DNA of 64,000 bases from Ramazzottius varieornatus (Eukaryota; Tardigrada; Eutardigrada; Parachela; Ramazzottiidae). The stretch spans positions 1,839,874-1,903,873 of the forward strand of contig BDGG01000009.1 of NCBI GenBank assembly GCA_001949185.1, read 5' to 3'. This document shows, in pieces, positions 45,614-56,280 of the stretch. The notes beneath the pieces were generated by a model that saw only the letters and a program-made list of their open reading frames with translations, had not been told where the DNA came from and searched no databases. The position numbers and the translations under genes were made by a program. Numbering within the stretch: the stretch's first letter is position 1; every line of letters starts with the position of its first letter.

Positions 45614-48600
45614 CTAATCGGAGTCGGTGTCTGGCGTCTTTCGTTTGGCCTCCTAATGCACAAGAGAGCCAGCTAACGTAAGACAAGTGTAGGCCCCATA
45701 CAGCAGACTTGAGCTCACTTCGTCAGCTTACCTTCTTTGAATCTTTTGCCTTTTCATCTTCGGAGGAGCTGGTATCTTCATCGGTGAGGATGAATTCAGC
45801 ACTCTTGGCCGCCTTCTGAGGGCTTCCTTTGGCCGTGGAGCTGCTCTTCCCACTCTTCGTACTCTTCTTTGCGTCATCTGCATCGTCCTTGGACTTTCGC
45901 TTCTGCTCGTAAACCTTCATCTTGGAGTCGTAGTCCTTCTTGGCTTCAGTTGCCATATCGTCATATTTCTTTTGAAAAACCGACAGGTTGTGATATTGAG
46001 TACGGGTTTCTGCAGGATGAATTTGCCCAGAAACAAGCAGCCTTCCGACATACCTTCTTGTCCTTGTCCGTCAAAGTCTTCCACAGCTCGCCGCCCTTCT
46101 TGGCGATATCGGTGACGCTGATGCCTGGGTTGTCCTTCTTAATCTGCTCGCGTCTATCATTCAGCCAGTACATGTAGGCCGACAGTGGTCGCTTGGGCAT
46201 ATCCGGATCCTTTTCCTTCTTCCCTTCCTGCACAACCAGCAAGACACACACTTCCTAATCGAAGATCATCAACAAAAGGCACCAGACAAACTCCACCACA
46301 TCGTTTCTGCCAGTGGCGCAACTTGCCGGTGCAACTGGCTGGAAGCGTGCGCCACTTGCAAGAAGGATTGGGCTGGCCTTCCGTTTGCCGAGCTTGCCCA
46401 TCACCAACGAGTCAATTGAAATTACTGACCTTTGACTTGTGGGATTTCTTCCTGGATTCTGCTCCGACCTCGTCGGCATAGTCCTTTGACTTTTTCTTCT
46501 TCTTCTTCTTCTTTTCCTTATCCTTCTTGGGTGAGTCAGGATCAGCGCCTTCCTCCTCTTCATCAGTCTCGCTGGCTTCGCTGTCAAACTCTTCGGCCAC
46601 ATCACTTTCTTCCCCTTCGGGCTTGAAGTCTTCGTCTAATCAGAGAGAAAACTATTGAAACGAACTGTCGGCAGCCTACGGCAGAGGATGGACAAGAGAG
46701 CAGATGGTGTGAAGCTGACCTTCTTCGTCTTCGTCGTCTCGGCTGTTGGCTTCGTTCTTGACTCGTTGCAGATAAGCGTCGTGCTCTGTATCCTCGTCGC
46801 TATCCACAAACTCCTCCATCTTCTGCCGTCCGCTAACTTCCTACAAAAGAAGAAACTTACTTCCAGACGCGCAGATACACATTTAGGCTAAGAAGGGGAG
46901 AATGCAACAGTATATGTACCTCTTTGTCACCGCGGTTCTTGACTTTGAGATCTTTGCCGTTGACAAAATCGAACAGCTTGTAATATTCCTCCCTGTCAAA
47001 GGCAATGTTGGTGATTATTCGACTGTCAGCCAAAAAGTGTGCTTGTCCAGCAGCATTTACTTCTGGATGCTGCTGAAGGTATGTACGAGGCCGTTCCTCG
47101 TTTCGATTTCAAAGTCGAAAGAGCGAGTGTTGCCTCCCCCTCGGGCAAAGTTGACGGCCGAGATCTCGTCAAAGCGAACGTAGATGGCAGGCTTGTGGAC
47201 GTAGATGAAACCTCTGTCCAGCGGATACAAAAGTCCAGCAGCTGAAAGAAGCACTCACATCATGTCAGGCCAACCTCAAGGGCCAACCACTTCCCTTATG
47301 GCTGAAAGACAACTCCGAAGAAACGTACGTTGTGCTTACCGGCTTTGTAGGAGCAGGCAACGCAACTGCCGCTGACACCTTTGAAAGAGCCCGGAACAGT
47401 AATCTTCCGATTGACCAAGCCCTTCATGACACGACCCAGCACTTCGTACGTCTGACCCGACAGATGCTTCTCCAGTCGACCGTCGTACTTGTCTTTCAAT
47501 TCCTTCCTACAAACAAAACAATGCCAATGAACAGCAAAAGAAACCTAAAAGATTTCCCTACGACGAGCAATCAGCTTACTCGGTGATTTCCAGTTCGACT
47601 TCAATGGGATCTTCGTCCTTCTTGAAGTTCAGTACCAGGAATGGATATCTTGTCTGGCCTTGCTTGATGGGAGGATCCAGACTCAACTGGCAAAAAGCAC
47701 ACACACATGGACACCGTCAGATTTGCATGCAGGGCCAGTGTCACGTTAACCTACCACGAAGAACATCTGCCTTCCATCGGAATGCGGAAGTATGAAGATA
47801 CGAAGGACAGAGCTGTAGGTAATCTTGTAATCGAAGGTCTTTCCGTGCAGCTGCAGGAAAGTGGGGTACACCTTCAGTTCGTAGCGACCTCTTGGCGTCA
47901 GGCACGGCACTTCGTTGAGGGACATAAGAGCATCACCAGTTGCTTGCACCATGTCGGCCTTCTCAATGACGTTTTGATGAAATGACTGCAAACAGAAACT
48001 TCTGATGGAGGGTATATTTGCCAGCTGGGCAAAATAATCTTGACAAGATTGTCTTTTCGCCAGTGGCGCACCCTTTTCAAGTATTCTTAGCTGACAGCGT
48101 GCGCAACTTGATGAAACACTCGCGTTCAGTTTCTTTGCCGAGATAAAAAAGCGTCGTAAAAAAAACTTACCTCCAGTGGATCGCCTTCGGCACCTTCTTG
48201 GGGAATGTAAAATCGCATTTCCATCAAGGCCACTGAAGCGTCTTCGTTTGGATGAAACTCCAAGACAGCTTCGTTTTTTCCGGTGGTACAGTTCTGCACA
48301 TACGACAGAGGTAGGTCGAAAGCTGTCTGTCTGTCAACCTGGAAACTCATCACGTCACCTAAAACCAATCGGACGTCAAATCCGGGCTATTCTCAACGAG
48401 AGGTCGCGCTTGGGAAGATGACTGCGCGAACTGATGTGGAAAGTACCATTGAACTTGATGCTTCCCCAGTTCCATCCTTTGATCGACTTGTCCTCTTCCT
48501 TCAGTTCTTTCTGGTAGTTCTTCTTCAGGAAACGGCTTAAACTCTCGAAATCCTACAAGAAGAATCTATGGTCAACATCGAGCGAGCAGCCCATCATAGC

Positions 48601-48988
48601 TGGATCGAGCGAGCGAGCGAGCGAACTTACACTATCCTTGAAGCCAGCGAAACGGTACATAGGGCCACTTTTGGTGAATATCTTCAAGCCATACGATCCG
48701 GCTATCCGCATCCAGATGGTCTTCTCCCACTCCGACGGAGGTACGATTATGCTTTTGCCTGTCTTGGAGTTACGGAAAACAAGTCCCTGATTGTTCAGCG
48801 AAAGTCTTCCGGGTACCTGCATGCATACAAAGTCAACATACGGCACTAGCACTGTAAACCAATACAGGTACCGCTTCGTTGGTTAGTAGACGGACGAAAT
48901 GTCTATGATGATCGCCGAAAGACAAACGTACCAAAACTCCCCGCGTTTCCACTGATGCACCAGAAAATTCCATGTTGTCGAGATTCAT
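45614..48988 (-). CDS. SSRP1: FACT complex subunit SSRP1
   Basis: SSRP1 with SPT16 forms FACT, the histone chaperone that opens nucleosomes for RNA polymerase II and replication. About fourteen exons run from 48988-48932 to 45652-45614 and encode roughly 700 residues (human 709). In order they give the POB3 N-terminal domain (LVFRNSKTGKSIIVPPSEWE), the structure-specific recognition domain (QNCTTGKNEAVLEFH, then CLTPRGRYELKVYPTFLQLH), the PH-like Rtt106 region (GLLYPLDRGFIYVHKPAIYV, then DEISAVNFARGG), an acidic tract (DSEASETDEEEEGADPDSPK) and a run of lysines. A single HMG box comes next (MPKRPLSAYMYWLNDRRE, then NPGISVTDIAKKGGELW), followed by a Ser/Lys-rich tail. The architecture is complete. 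Inner exon boundaries are approximate within a few bases. Two introns carry the palindrome. The gene is divergent from eIF3a. Confidence 0.94.
46305..46406. repeat. Intronic palindrome copy, SSRP1 intron
   Basis: The arms are CCAGTGGCGCAAC and GCGTGCGCCACTTG. Outer TTTGCCGAGCTTGCCC follows. Confidence 0.75.
48020..48146. repeat. Intronic palindrome copy, SSRP1 intron
   Basis: Outer GCTGGGCAAAATAATC and CTTTGCCGAG enclose inner CCAGTGGCGCACCC and GCGTGCGCAACTTG. Confidence 0.75.
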
Positions 48989-50466
48989 CTTCAGGCAGTC
49001 TGTCGCATGGAAGGTCGGAATTAGTCGACGTTGAGTGAACAACGCAAGGCCAGACGGTCAGCAATAACCCTATCCTCTAACTCCTCTTCGCTGTCCCACC
49101 AGAACCCAGACGTACGCCCAGCAAATATGCTTCAGCTCCCTGAACAGTTACGAGCAGTATCAGCTTCTAAAGGATAGTGGCAGAGTCAGTAAGAAAACTT
49201 CCACCAGTAGATCCGATACAGAGTTCCAGACTTTAGATAAATCGCGGAGGAATTGATCACAACAGTGCTGGCCGTCAAAGAGGTCACACATTTCTGAAGT
49301 GATCTGAAAATTCACCCTAATTCTCCCGGGGTGACTAGAGGTTTGGATAGTCGCAAACTTCGTATTACAGTCCTACCTGTGAGATGTAAATCATGTGATA
49401 ATTGCTTCTTCTGCAAGTGAATGCATCCAAAGTATTTTGCCACCGAATCGGCACTTTATGACATCAGATTGTTTGAAAGGTTGAACTGTACCGCAGGCTC
49501 ATTTTGCCGTACTTTGCCGTGGTAACGAAGCCAGAACGAGTGGCTGAAAGATTTGACAACACCTTTCGAAAATCTCAGGGGTGTTAAGAGCCTATCTCAA
49601 CACGAGCAATGCGCACTAGCGAGCACTTCCGGTGCACGTCGTCTCTGCGCTGTCAGTGTATGGTTAATTGATTAGAATTACTGCGCACAGCCCATACAAC
49701 CGATCCGCGGGCTGATTATGCAGTAAACGGGAATTCGGTACTTCTACCTTGTTCTTCCTAACTTTCTAACCTGTGGTCAAAACTTTTAACATGGATTATC
49801 GTAGCATGACTTCCCACAACTTATTTGCCATTACAGGATTTTGCGTTTTCGGAAATGGTCTACAGTGCTGAAAAATGAAAATGCAATTCTTTCGGTGGTC
49901 ACGGGACGTGAGTTACCATTGATTAATGTTGTCAGACCACGTGACCGCCGGAAGGATTCAAAGGAATGCATTGTCACCACTGTATTAGAAATCGAAAAGA
50001 GTGAATCACCCGTCCATCGCTGATTCGCTGTTCAAAAACTCTTAACACCAACTTACAAAAACCCTTAAGGTGGATCACCCCTGGACATTTTGACCCGAGG
50101 GCCGAAAATGCCGCTTCGTTAGTGGATAGGGGCGAGCTTGACCTCTTTCCGGGTCGTCGAAGGGTAACTATTGGGACATGCTGCTTACAAACACGCCTTG
50201 CGGTACCGAGATAGCAGGCCGACTCATGGTACCAACGAAGCTATCCGTAAACTAATGCTCGTATCGGAATCTGCTCGCGTAGTCGCTGTGCTAACGTTTC
50301 CGTATTGCCGATCCAAAAGTTCCAGACTCTAGATCTTCGTGAGAATCCAGCTTGCGGCAGATCAACCGTATCACCTCACCATCGTCATCCAGTCTGGGAG
50401 TACCAAGCCCTGTTATCGGTATTGAGTGTGAGTTATTGGAGAAAAGGACTGATAGCTGCCTCAACC
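48989..50466. promoter_or_regulatory. SSRP1/eIF3a divergent intergenic region
   Basis: The nearly 1.5-kb gap between start codons holds a CACGTGAC E-box at 49938-49945 and the motif AATCACCCGTCCATCGCTGATTC at 50004-50026. No coding exon or mobile element could be supported. Plus-strand frames here are below 85 codons. Confidence 0.45.
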
Positions 50467-53400
50467 ATGCCCGTCTACATGAACAAGCCAGAGTTCGCTT
50501 TGAAAAGAGCTGAAGGTCAGTCTCACTCATCAGCCATATGTTGCCAACATGAAGATTGACAAGTGAGCCCTTCATTGTTTCGTTTAGAATTCCTGGATGT
50601 CGGTAAGAAGTCGCGCGCTCTGGAGGCGCTGACCGAAGCCATCAAGAATAGGAAGCACCGAATATGGCAAAAGTCTCACGAGGATATTATGCGCAAGTTC
50701 ATCCACCTCTGTGTCGAACTGAAGCAGTCGCAAACCGCCAAAGAAGGTCTGCATCAGTACAAGAATCTGACTGCCAATGTCAATCCCAAGTCCCTGGAGG
50801 ATATCGTTCGATACTACTTGAAGCTAAGCGAGACAAAGTGCGACGAAGCTCGAGAGAAGGCCAACGTTCAAGCCGCGGCAGCTCCCAGTACGAATGTTGT
50901 CGACGTGGACGATTTGGACCTGGCCGAATCACCTGAAGGGTATGTGGACGAAACTTTGCCTGCTGCTCTGATCTGCCTAACCAGTGTGTACCGTTTGTTT
51001 CAGCATGCTGCTGAAAGTGGTGAGTACAGATACGTCTCAGGATCGAGCTGACCGAGTGGTGCTGCTTCCGTGGGTACGCTTCAACTGGGAAGCCTATCGT
51101 CACTGTCTGGACCTGCTGCGAAACTTGTCCAAGTTGGAAAGTTTGTACCACGATATCGCTTCACAAGCCTTCAAGTTCTGCTTGAAGTATGGCCGAAAGA
51201 CTGAGCTTCGCAAGCTTTGTGAAATGGTAAGACCATCATGCACATGTCGACTTCGTCTTATACACTCGTCTATGAGACTGTCAAAATCCGCCGCAAATTA
51301 CAAAATTATTATTATCACCCTTGTCCGCTTCCAGTTTTATGGTTGTACAGTAACAAGTTTTCCTCAAGGACTGTTGTATCACCTGTATGGTTTCGTGAAC
51401 GAGGCTTCGGTAGGTTGTTGGATATGATTGTTGTCTGTTGATAGTTGCGCAACCATATTGGACAAATTTCCAAGCGAGAAGTAGTGACACCCAATGCAAT
51501 CAACCTCAACAATCCGGAAACCCAAGAACTAAACCTGCGTACCAGATTGGTCCAACTGGACCATGCTATCGCAATGGAAATGTGGCAGGTGACTGGAGCC
51601 TTCGTATGCCTTGCCGGGACAGGTGGCACGTCGCTTACCGTGTTTTGATCAGTTGCTTCTTTCCTAGGAAGCTTTTCGAGCCATCGAGGATGTTCACGGA
51701 TTGATGTCGATGCTGAAGAAAGTACCGAAAGCTGCTCTGAAAGCCAACTACTTTGAGAAGTTGGCTCTGGTCTTCTTGCGTGCCGGTAACGCTGTCTTCC
51801 ACGCAGCAGCCCAACAGCAACTCTTCATCCTGTACCGTGGCTTCCGCAAGGAACAGAACCCGGAAGAACTGCGACGGTATGCTAATTCTCTCAAGGCGCG
51901 AAACAACTTGGCTCGGTCAATGGCACTGAACTGGGACCCCAGCGAACAAGGTCGAGGAGATCCTTGTCCAGGTGGCGCACGCTGGTAGCCTTTATGGATT
52001 ATAAGCATGCGCCACTGGAGCAAACGACCTTGCGGAGCTGCTTTGCTAAGCTGGCAAATGTGATTAGGACAGTAGATAGGCCATGATAGTTACAGGGCGG
52101 AGTTTTGCTAACGCGCCTTGCTGATTTTCCAGACTGGCCGTCTCTGTTCTGTTCGCTACGTTGGCTGTCCCTCTTCAGCCACCTCGAACGCAGCTGGAAT
52201 CATTGCTGGAGTACGACGACACGGCTGCATCCAAGATGAAGCAGCTGACTCTTTTGGTTGGATACAGCCAACCGCCCACGCGAAGCAAACTGGTGGAAGA
52301 TTTGGTAAGAGAGGCAGGCTCACTTTACATGACGAAGGCCAGCTGATGTGTCTTGTTCTTGTGGCAGCAAAAGCATGGGATCCTGCAGTATGTTCGACCA
52401 GAACTGCAGGCTTTGTACCAGCACCTCGAAGTCTCCTTCGATCCCCTGCATATGGGGCCCGTCATTGCCGACATCCTGACACTGGTCAACAACACGGACG
52501 AACTGGCTTCTGTTCGACATTATATCAGTGTCATTGAGCAGGTAGCCGTCGGAAAACATCTACGGCAGGTTAGTAAGAGGACAATAATGCAACTGAGTAG
52601 GAGATATGGAACTACAGTCCACGCGCTCGAAATGTGTACTACAGACGGTTGCCATTTCCAAACACCAATACCAATCATATTTGATCACCTTTCTCGTCAT
52701 GCCCACACAGCCTAATATCTGCGGCTAGATTACTGTGTAATGCATGTATCATGTAATTTTGGCCTGTAGCTTGGCATGCTGCCTGGTGAAGATTTAGCAG
52801 GCCCCAAATACTGGGTCAACATCAACTGGAACCGAAAACTTTTGTAATAGACATTTCGAGGGAGTGGACTGTGTTTCAGCTTCCTGATGCAGCTAGCCGG
52901 TACAGTAGGAAGTTTATGATTTCAGTTGTCGCAAGTATACGATTCGGTGGAGATTGATCGCGTCATCCAGATGATGCCCTACACCAACTGGCATACCATC
53001 GAACGAGTGGCCATCGAGACGGCGCGAAACACAGACTTGGAGGTAGGAGATGAGCTGCCTTGTGAATGGTCTAGATATGCTGCCTGCCATGATTTGTTGA
53101 TAGGTGCGCATTGACCATCGACGACCGGGACTGTTCAAGTTCGGCAGCGAAGTCTCCCTCGCACCGTACGAGACAGCGGCTGCAGGAACTTCGGAGGCTG
53201 GCCAGTCGCAAATTCCTGCTGACCGAGTCCGAAGTCAGTTGGTCATGCTGCTGACTGGTTTGACACGTGTCAGTCGCGAAGTCAAGGAGCAGCAAGACCA
53301 GGTATATCTTCCCATTTCACCACGTATTATTTCTCGCTGTGCTTGTTTCGCTTTGAGACATTTCTGAGCTAGCTGCACACAACGACCGTACACTGTACTC

Positions 53401-55959
53401 TACGTACCCTTTACGCGGGTATGCAGGTACATGACGAGGTGTTGGTCCCTTACCTGCATACTGTCGCAATTTGCTGTATCTGGACGGTTTGTTGTTGTTG
53501 CACGTAGGCGACGCCTTGAATGTGTGCTGCTTGTCATCGCTTGACACTGTGTACTGGGTCATATGTTCAACTTGCTGGTTTCAGGTCGACGAGAAGGAGC
53601 TGCGCAAGCACTTGTTCGACCTTTACCGGAAGAATGCCATGCGTGATCTTCTGAGTAACTTGACTCGCCCCCACAAGTCCGATTCGCGACAGAAAAGTCT
53701 GGAAGACCGCGAGCGGGAACGCGAACAGCAAGCTAAGGCTGCCAAGAAAAACAAGGACAAAGAGTCGGCTGCCGCTGAAGCGCAACGTATGCAGCGAGAC
53801 ACCAAACAGTTCGAAGAACAACGCAACAAACTGCGAGAAAAGGAGCTGGAGAAGCAAGTCATCAAGGAGAAGATCGAAAAGATGAAACAGACCGAGTTTG
53901 GCATGCGCGTTCTGAAAGAACTGGAGGTCAGTGACAGGTCTAGGTGATGTTTAGGTCAAATAAGAAGGGAAAGTAAAGGTAGAAAGCCGCCTAGAAAGCT
54001 CGGCCTGATCCTTGTCGCAGATGACGCAGGCTTCCAGCCGGTATCGTTGAGAGCATGCGCCACTTGGTAAAAGAATCTTGTCAAGTTGCTTTACCTTTGA
54101 GGCAGCTGCAAGTGCAGCTCATTGAGACGTTTGTGCGCTGCTCTTCGTACAGTTGATCCCATGCCGCCCTTATACGTGCCGTAGAATGAAGTGCTGGATT
54201 TTTTAGGACTGGGAAAATGTGGACGTGAAAGAGCTGGATCGGCTGGAACAGCGTCATCGAGAAGAGATGCGCCGCGAAGAGGAAGAGAATAATCAGCGAC
54301 TGAAGATTCAGGAGAAGAAGATCGATCATATCGTTCGGGCCAAGCATCTTGAGGAAGTGGAACTGCGACGACAGGATAACGAGGCCATGATTCAGAGCTT
54401 TTACGACATCTTCAACCGCGACGAAGACCGCAGAGTAAGTTATCCATATCGACGAGTTGGGCCGTTGGCAAATGAGTTGACGCTAGGCGGAGTGGCAGAC
54501 ACTTCCATTGTTGGTGACGGAAAAGTGCGCCACTTCGGAGGACTGAGGTCATTTGCCGACGTCGCCTTTCTGCCTTGGCTTTGGAAGGGGTTGGCGCATG
54601 TGTTGGGACTTGTGTCATTACAGATTCAACTGCTGAAGGATGATCGCGAGTTCTTGCTGAAGAAGCGCGACAAGATGATGGGCATGAAAGAAGACTACCA
54701 CAAGTTCATGCAAGAGCTGCAACAGCGCAAGCAGCAGTCCTACACGGAGAAAAAGGCGGCATGGGATCAACTGTACGAAGAGCAGCGCACCAAACGTCTC
54801 AATGATCGTCGCAAGAAGCGGGAAGAAGATCGCCGTGAGGCTTTCGAACGGCAACAGCAAGAAGAAGCGGAACAACGCCAAATGGAGGAAGCTCGAATTC
54901 GTACGTACCGCTCAATATCTGTATCTCTCTCTGGTCAAATATGGTTGGAAATTTAGGGCTTGAAGAGGAGACTGCTCGGAAGAGAGCCGAACAGGAAGCT
55001 CATCAGCGAAAGCTGGACGAGATGGCGCGCAAGCAGCAGGAGCGAATTCGAGAGATTGAGGAACGAGAGGAACGAGAACGCCAGGAACGAAGCACCCACC
55101 TCAACACAGCTCAACCGTATGTTACTGACCAGAACTTGCTTCTGCATGACAATTCAGTTGGTCTTGAAATAATCCTGCTAGGCGATTGGGACGTCGGCAA
55201 ATGATTTGGCCCAGATCGTTGTCTCAAGTGGCAAACGTCCGCAAACGTTGTCTCAAGTGGCGGACGTTTGGTTTGTTACTGGCTGAGAGCGTGCGCTACT
55301 TGGAAAAGCGACCTGGGTGAAATCGTTCTGGTCTAAAGACGTGGGTTGCGAGGAGGCATTATCCTGACTGTCTCTGTCTTTACAGTACTCAACGTGAACG
55401 TGAGGCCGAGCGTGAAGAGCGTCGTCAGACGGCTGTAGCTCCACCGCCTCCTACTCCGGGCAAGTACATCCCGCCTAGCCAACGTGGTGGAGGTGTGGCT
55501 GCAGCCGCTTCTGCGCCTTCCGCAGCGCTAAGTCAGCCGCGTGAACCGATGGTCATTACGCTCAATCGAGCAAGTGGGGAAAATGTCCTCGCTCCCTCAG
55601 GTTTGTGCTGGCGCTTTTCTTTCCCCTGTGGCTTGATGGATGAACATACGTCTTTGTCTTTTCAGTTGTCAATCTGGGCAATGTCAACGACCTTCGTAGA
55701 GATCGGGAGCAGGGTGAGTTTGTCCTCTTCTGTACGCCGATGATAAATGTTGGCTGCCCTTTTTGACAGCTTGGCCTTTCTAGGTCATGGACATCGACCC
55801 TCGGACGGACAGAGAGATCGTGACTTTGGCCAGCGTGGAATGGACGGTGGACCCGCAGGTAGCTTCGGTCGTCCGCGTGACACACGAGGAGACATGAACC
55901 GCGGACCAGACATCAGGAAACCGGCTGGTGGAGAAGCCGTGCCCGACAAGTGGCGCTAA
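50467..55959 (+). CDS. EIF3A: Eukaryotic translation initiation factor 3 subunit A
   Basis: eIF3a is the largest core subunit of eIF3 and scaffolds the 40S-bound initiation complex in the cytosol. Sixteen exons from 50467-50515 to 55784-55959 give about 1,036 residues. The N-terminus [15 protein letters not shown] matches the family start. The PCI-type helical body follows ([54 protein letters not shown]). A long charged helical spectrin-like region comes next, with many REER and EERQ runs. The C-terminus is much shorter than in vertebrates: only about 60 residues of Arg/Gly/Asp-rich sequence replace the long decapeptide-repeat tail, and it ends DKWR. Four introns (5, 10, 11, 13) carry the palindrome. 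Confidence 0.95.
51965..52040. repeat. Intronic palindrome copy, eIF3a intron 5
   Basis: The arms are CCAGGTGGCGCACGC and GCATGCGCCACTGG. An open frame runs through it but is intronic by comparison with the eIF3a family. Confidence 0.7.
54015..54075. repeat. Intronic palindrome copy, eIF3a intron 10
   Basis: The arms are eroded GATGACGCAGGC and GCATGCGCCACTTGG. Confidence 0.6.
54465..54562. repeat. Intronic palindrome copy, eIF3a intron 11
   Basis: Outer TTGGCAAATGAGTTGAC and CATTTGCCGACG enclose inner GGAGTGGCAGACA and AAGTGCGCCACTTC. Confidence 0.75.
55185..55340. repeat. Intronic palindrome copy with a duplicated left arm, eIF3a intron 13
   Basis: Outer GGGACGTCGGCAAATGA is followed by two left arms (TCAAGTGGCAAACG, TCAAGTGGCGGACG) and one right arm GCGTGCGCTACTTGG. 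Confidence 0.7.
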
Positions 55960-56280
55960 ACATCATCACCATCAGTATGCCCTAATATTCGCCATTCATT
56001 TCCTTCATCGCCCTTCAATTTTCTTCAGCTTGTCGTCCATTTCTTCGACTATTACTATATACACTTTCCTTCTTTTAAATCAAAATTATTTGTCTTGGCT
56101 TACTATCTGTTTCCTCTGTGTTTCTTTCGTCAATATCTGGCTACTACCTATATGAAAAATCAACAACGAAAACAGATGGTTCAAAGTTCAAACTAGTAAA
56201 GAAAACAGTTTAGTATGACACAAAAAAGCAAGTAGGAACTGAGGGCCAGCTAGAGAGAGAATTTGCAGGTCAAGAAGAAA
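55960..56280. other. eIF3a/SLC35F tail-to-tail gap
   Basis: The 321 bases are T-rich on the plus strand (55980-56110), as expected for a 3' UTR. No canonical poly(A) hexamer or repeat is seen. Confidence 0.45.

Noticed and set aside
51877-51988. eIF3a coding continuing through [10 protein letters not shown] to 51988
   Set aside because: The family continues with the block [14 protein letters not shown] at 52133, reached from the GTATGC donor at 51877. The intervening frame contains a palindrome copy.
52118-52537. 139-codon plus-strand frame overlapping eIF3a exons 6-7
   Set aside because: It is an off-frame shadow; the in-frame reading matches eIF3a in both exons.
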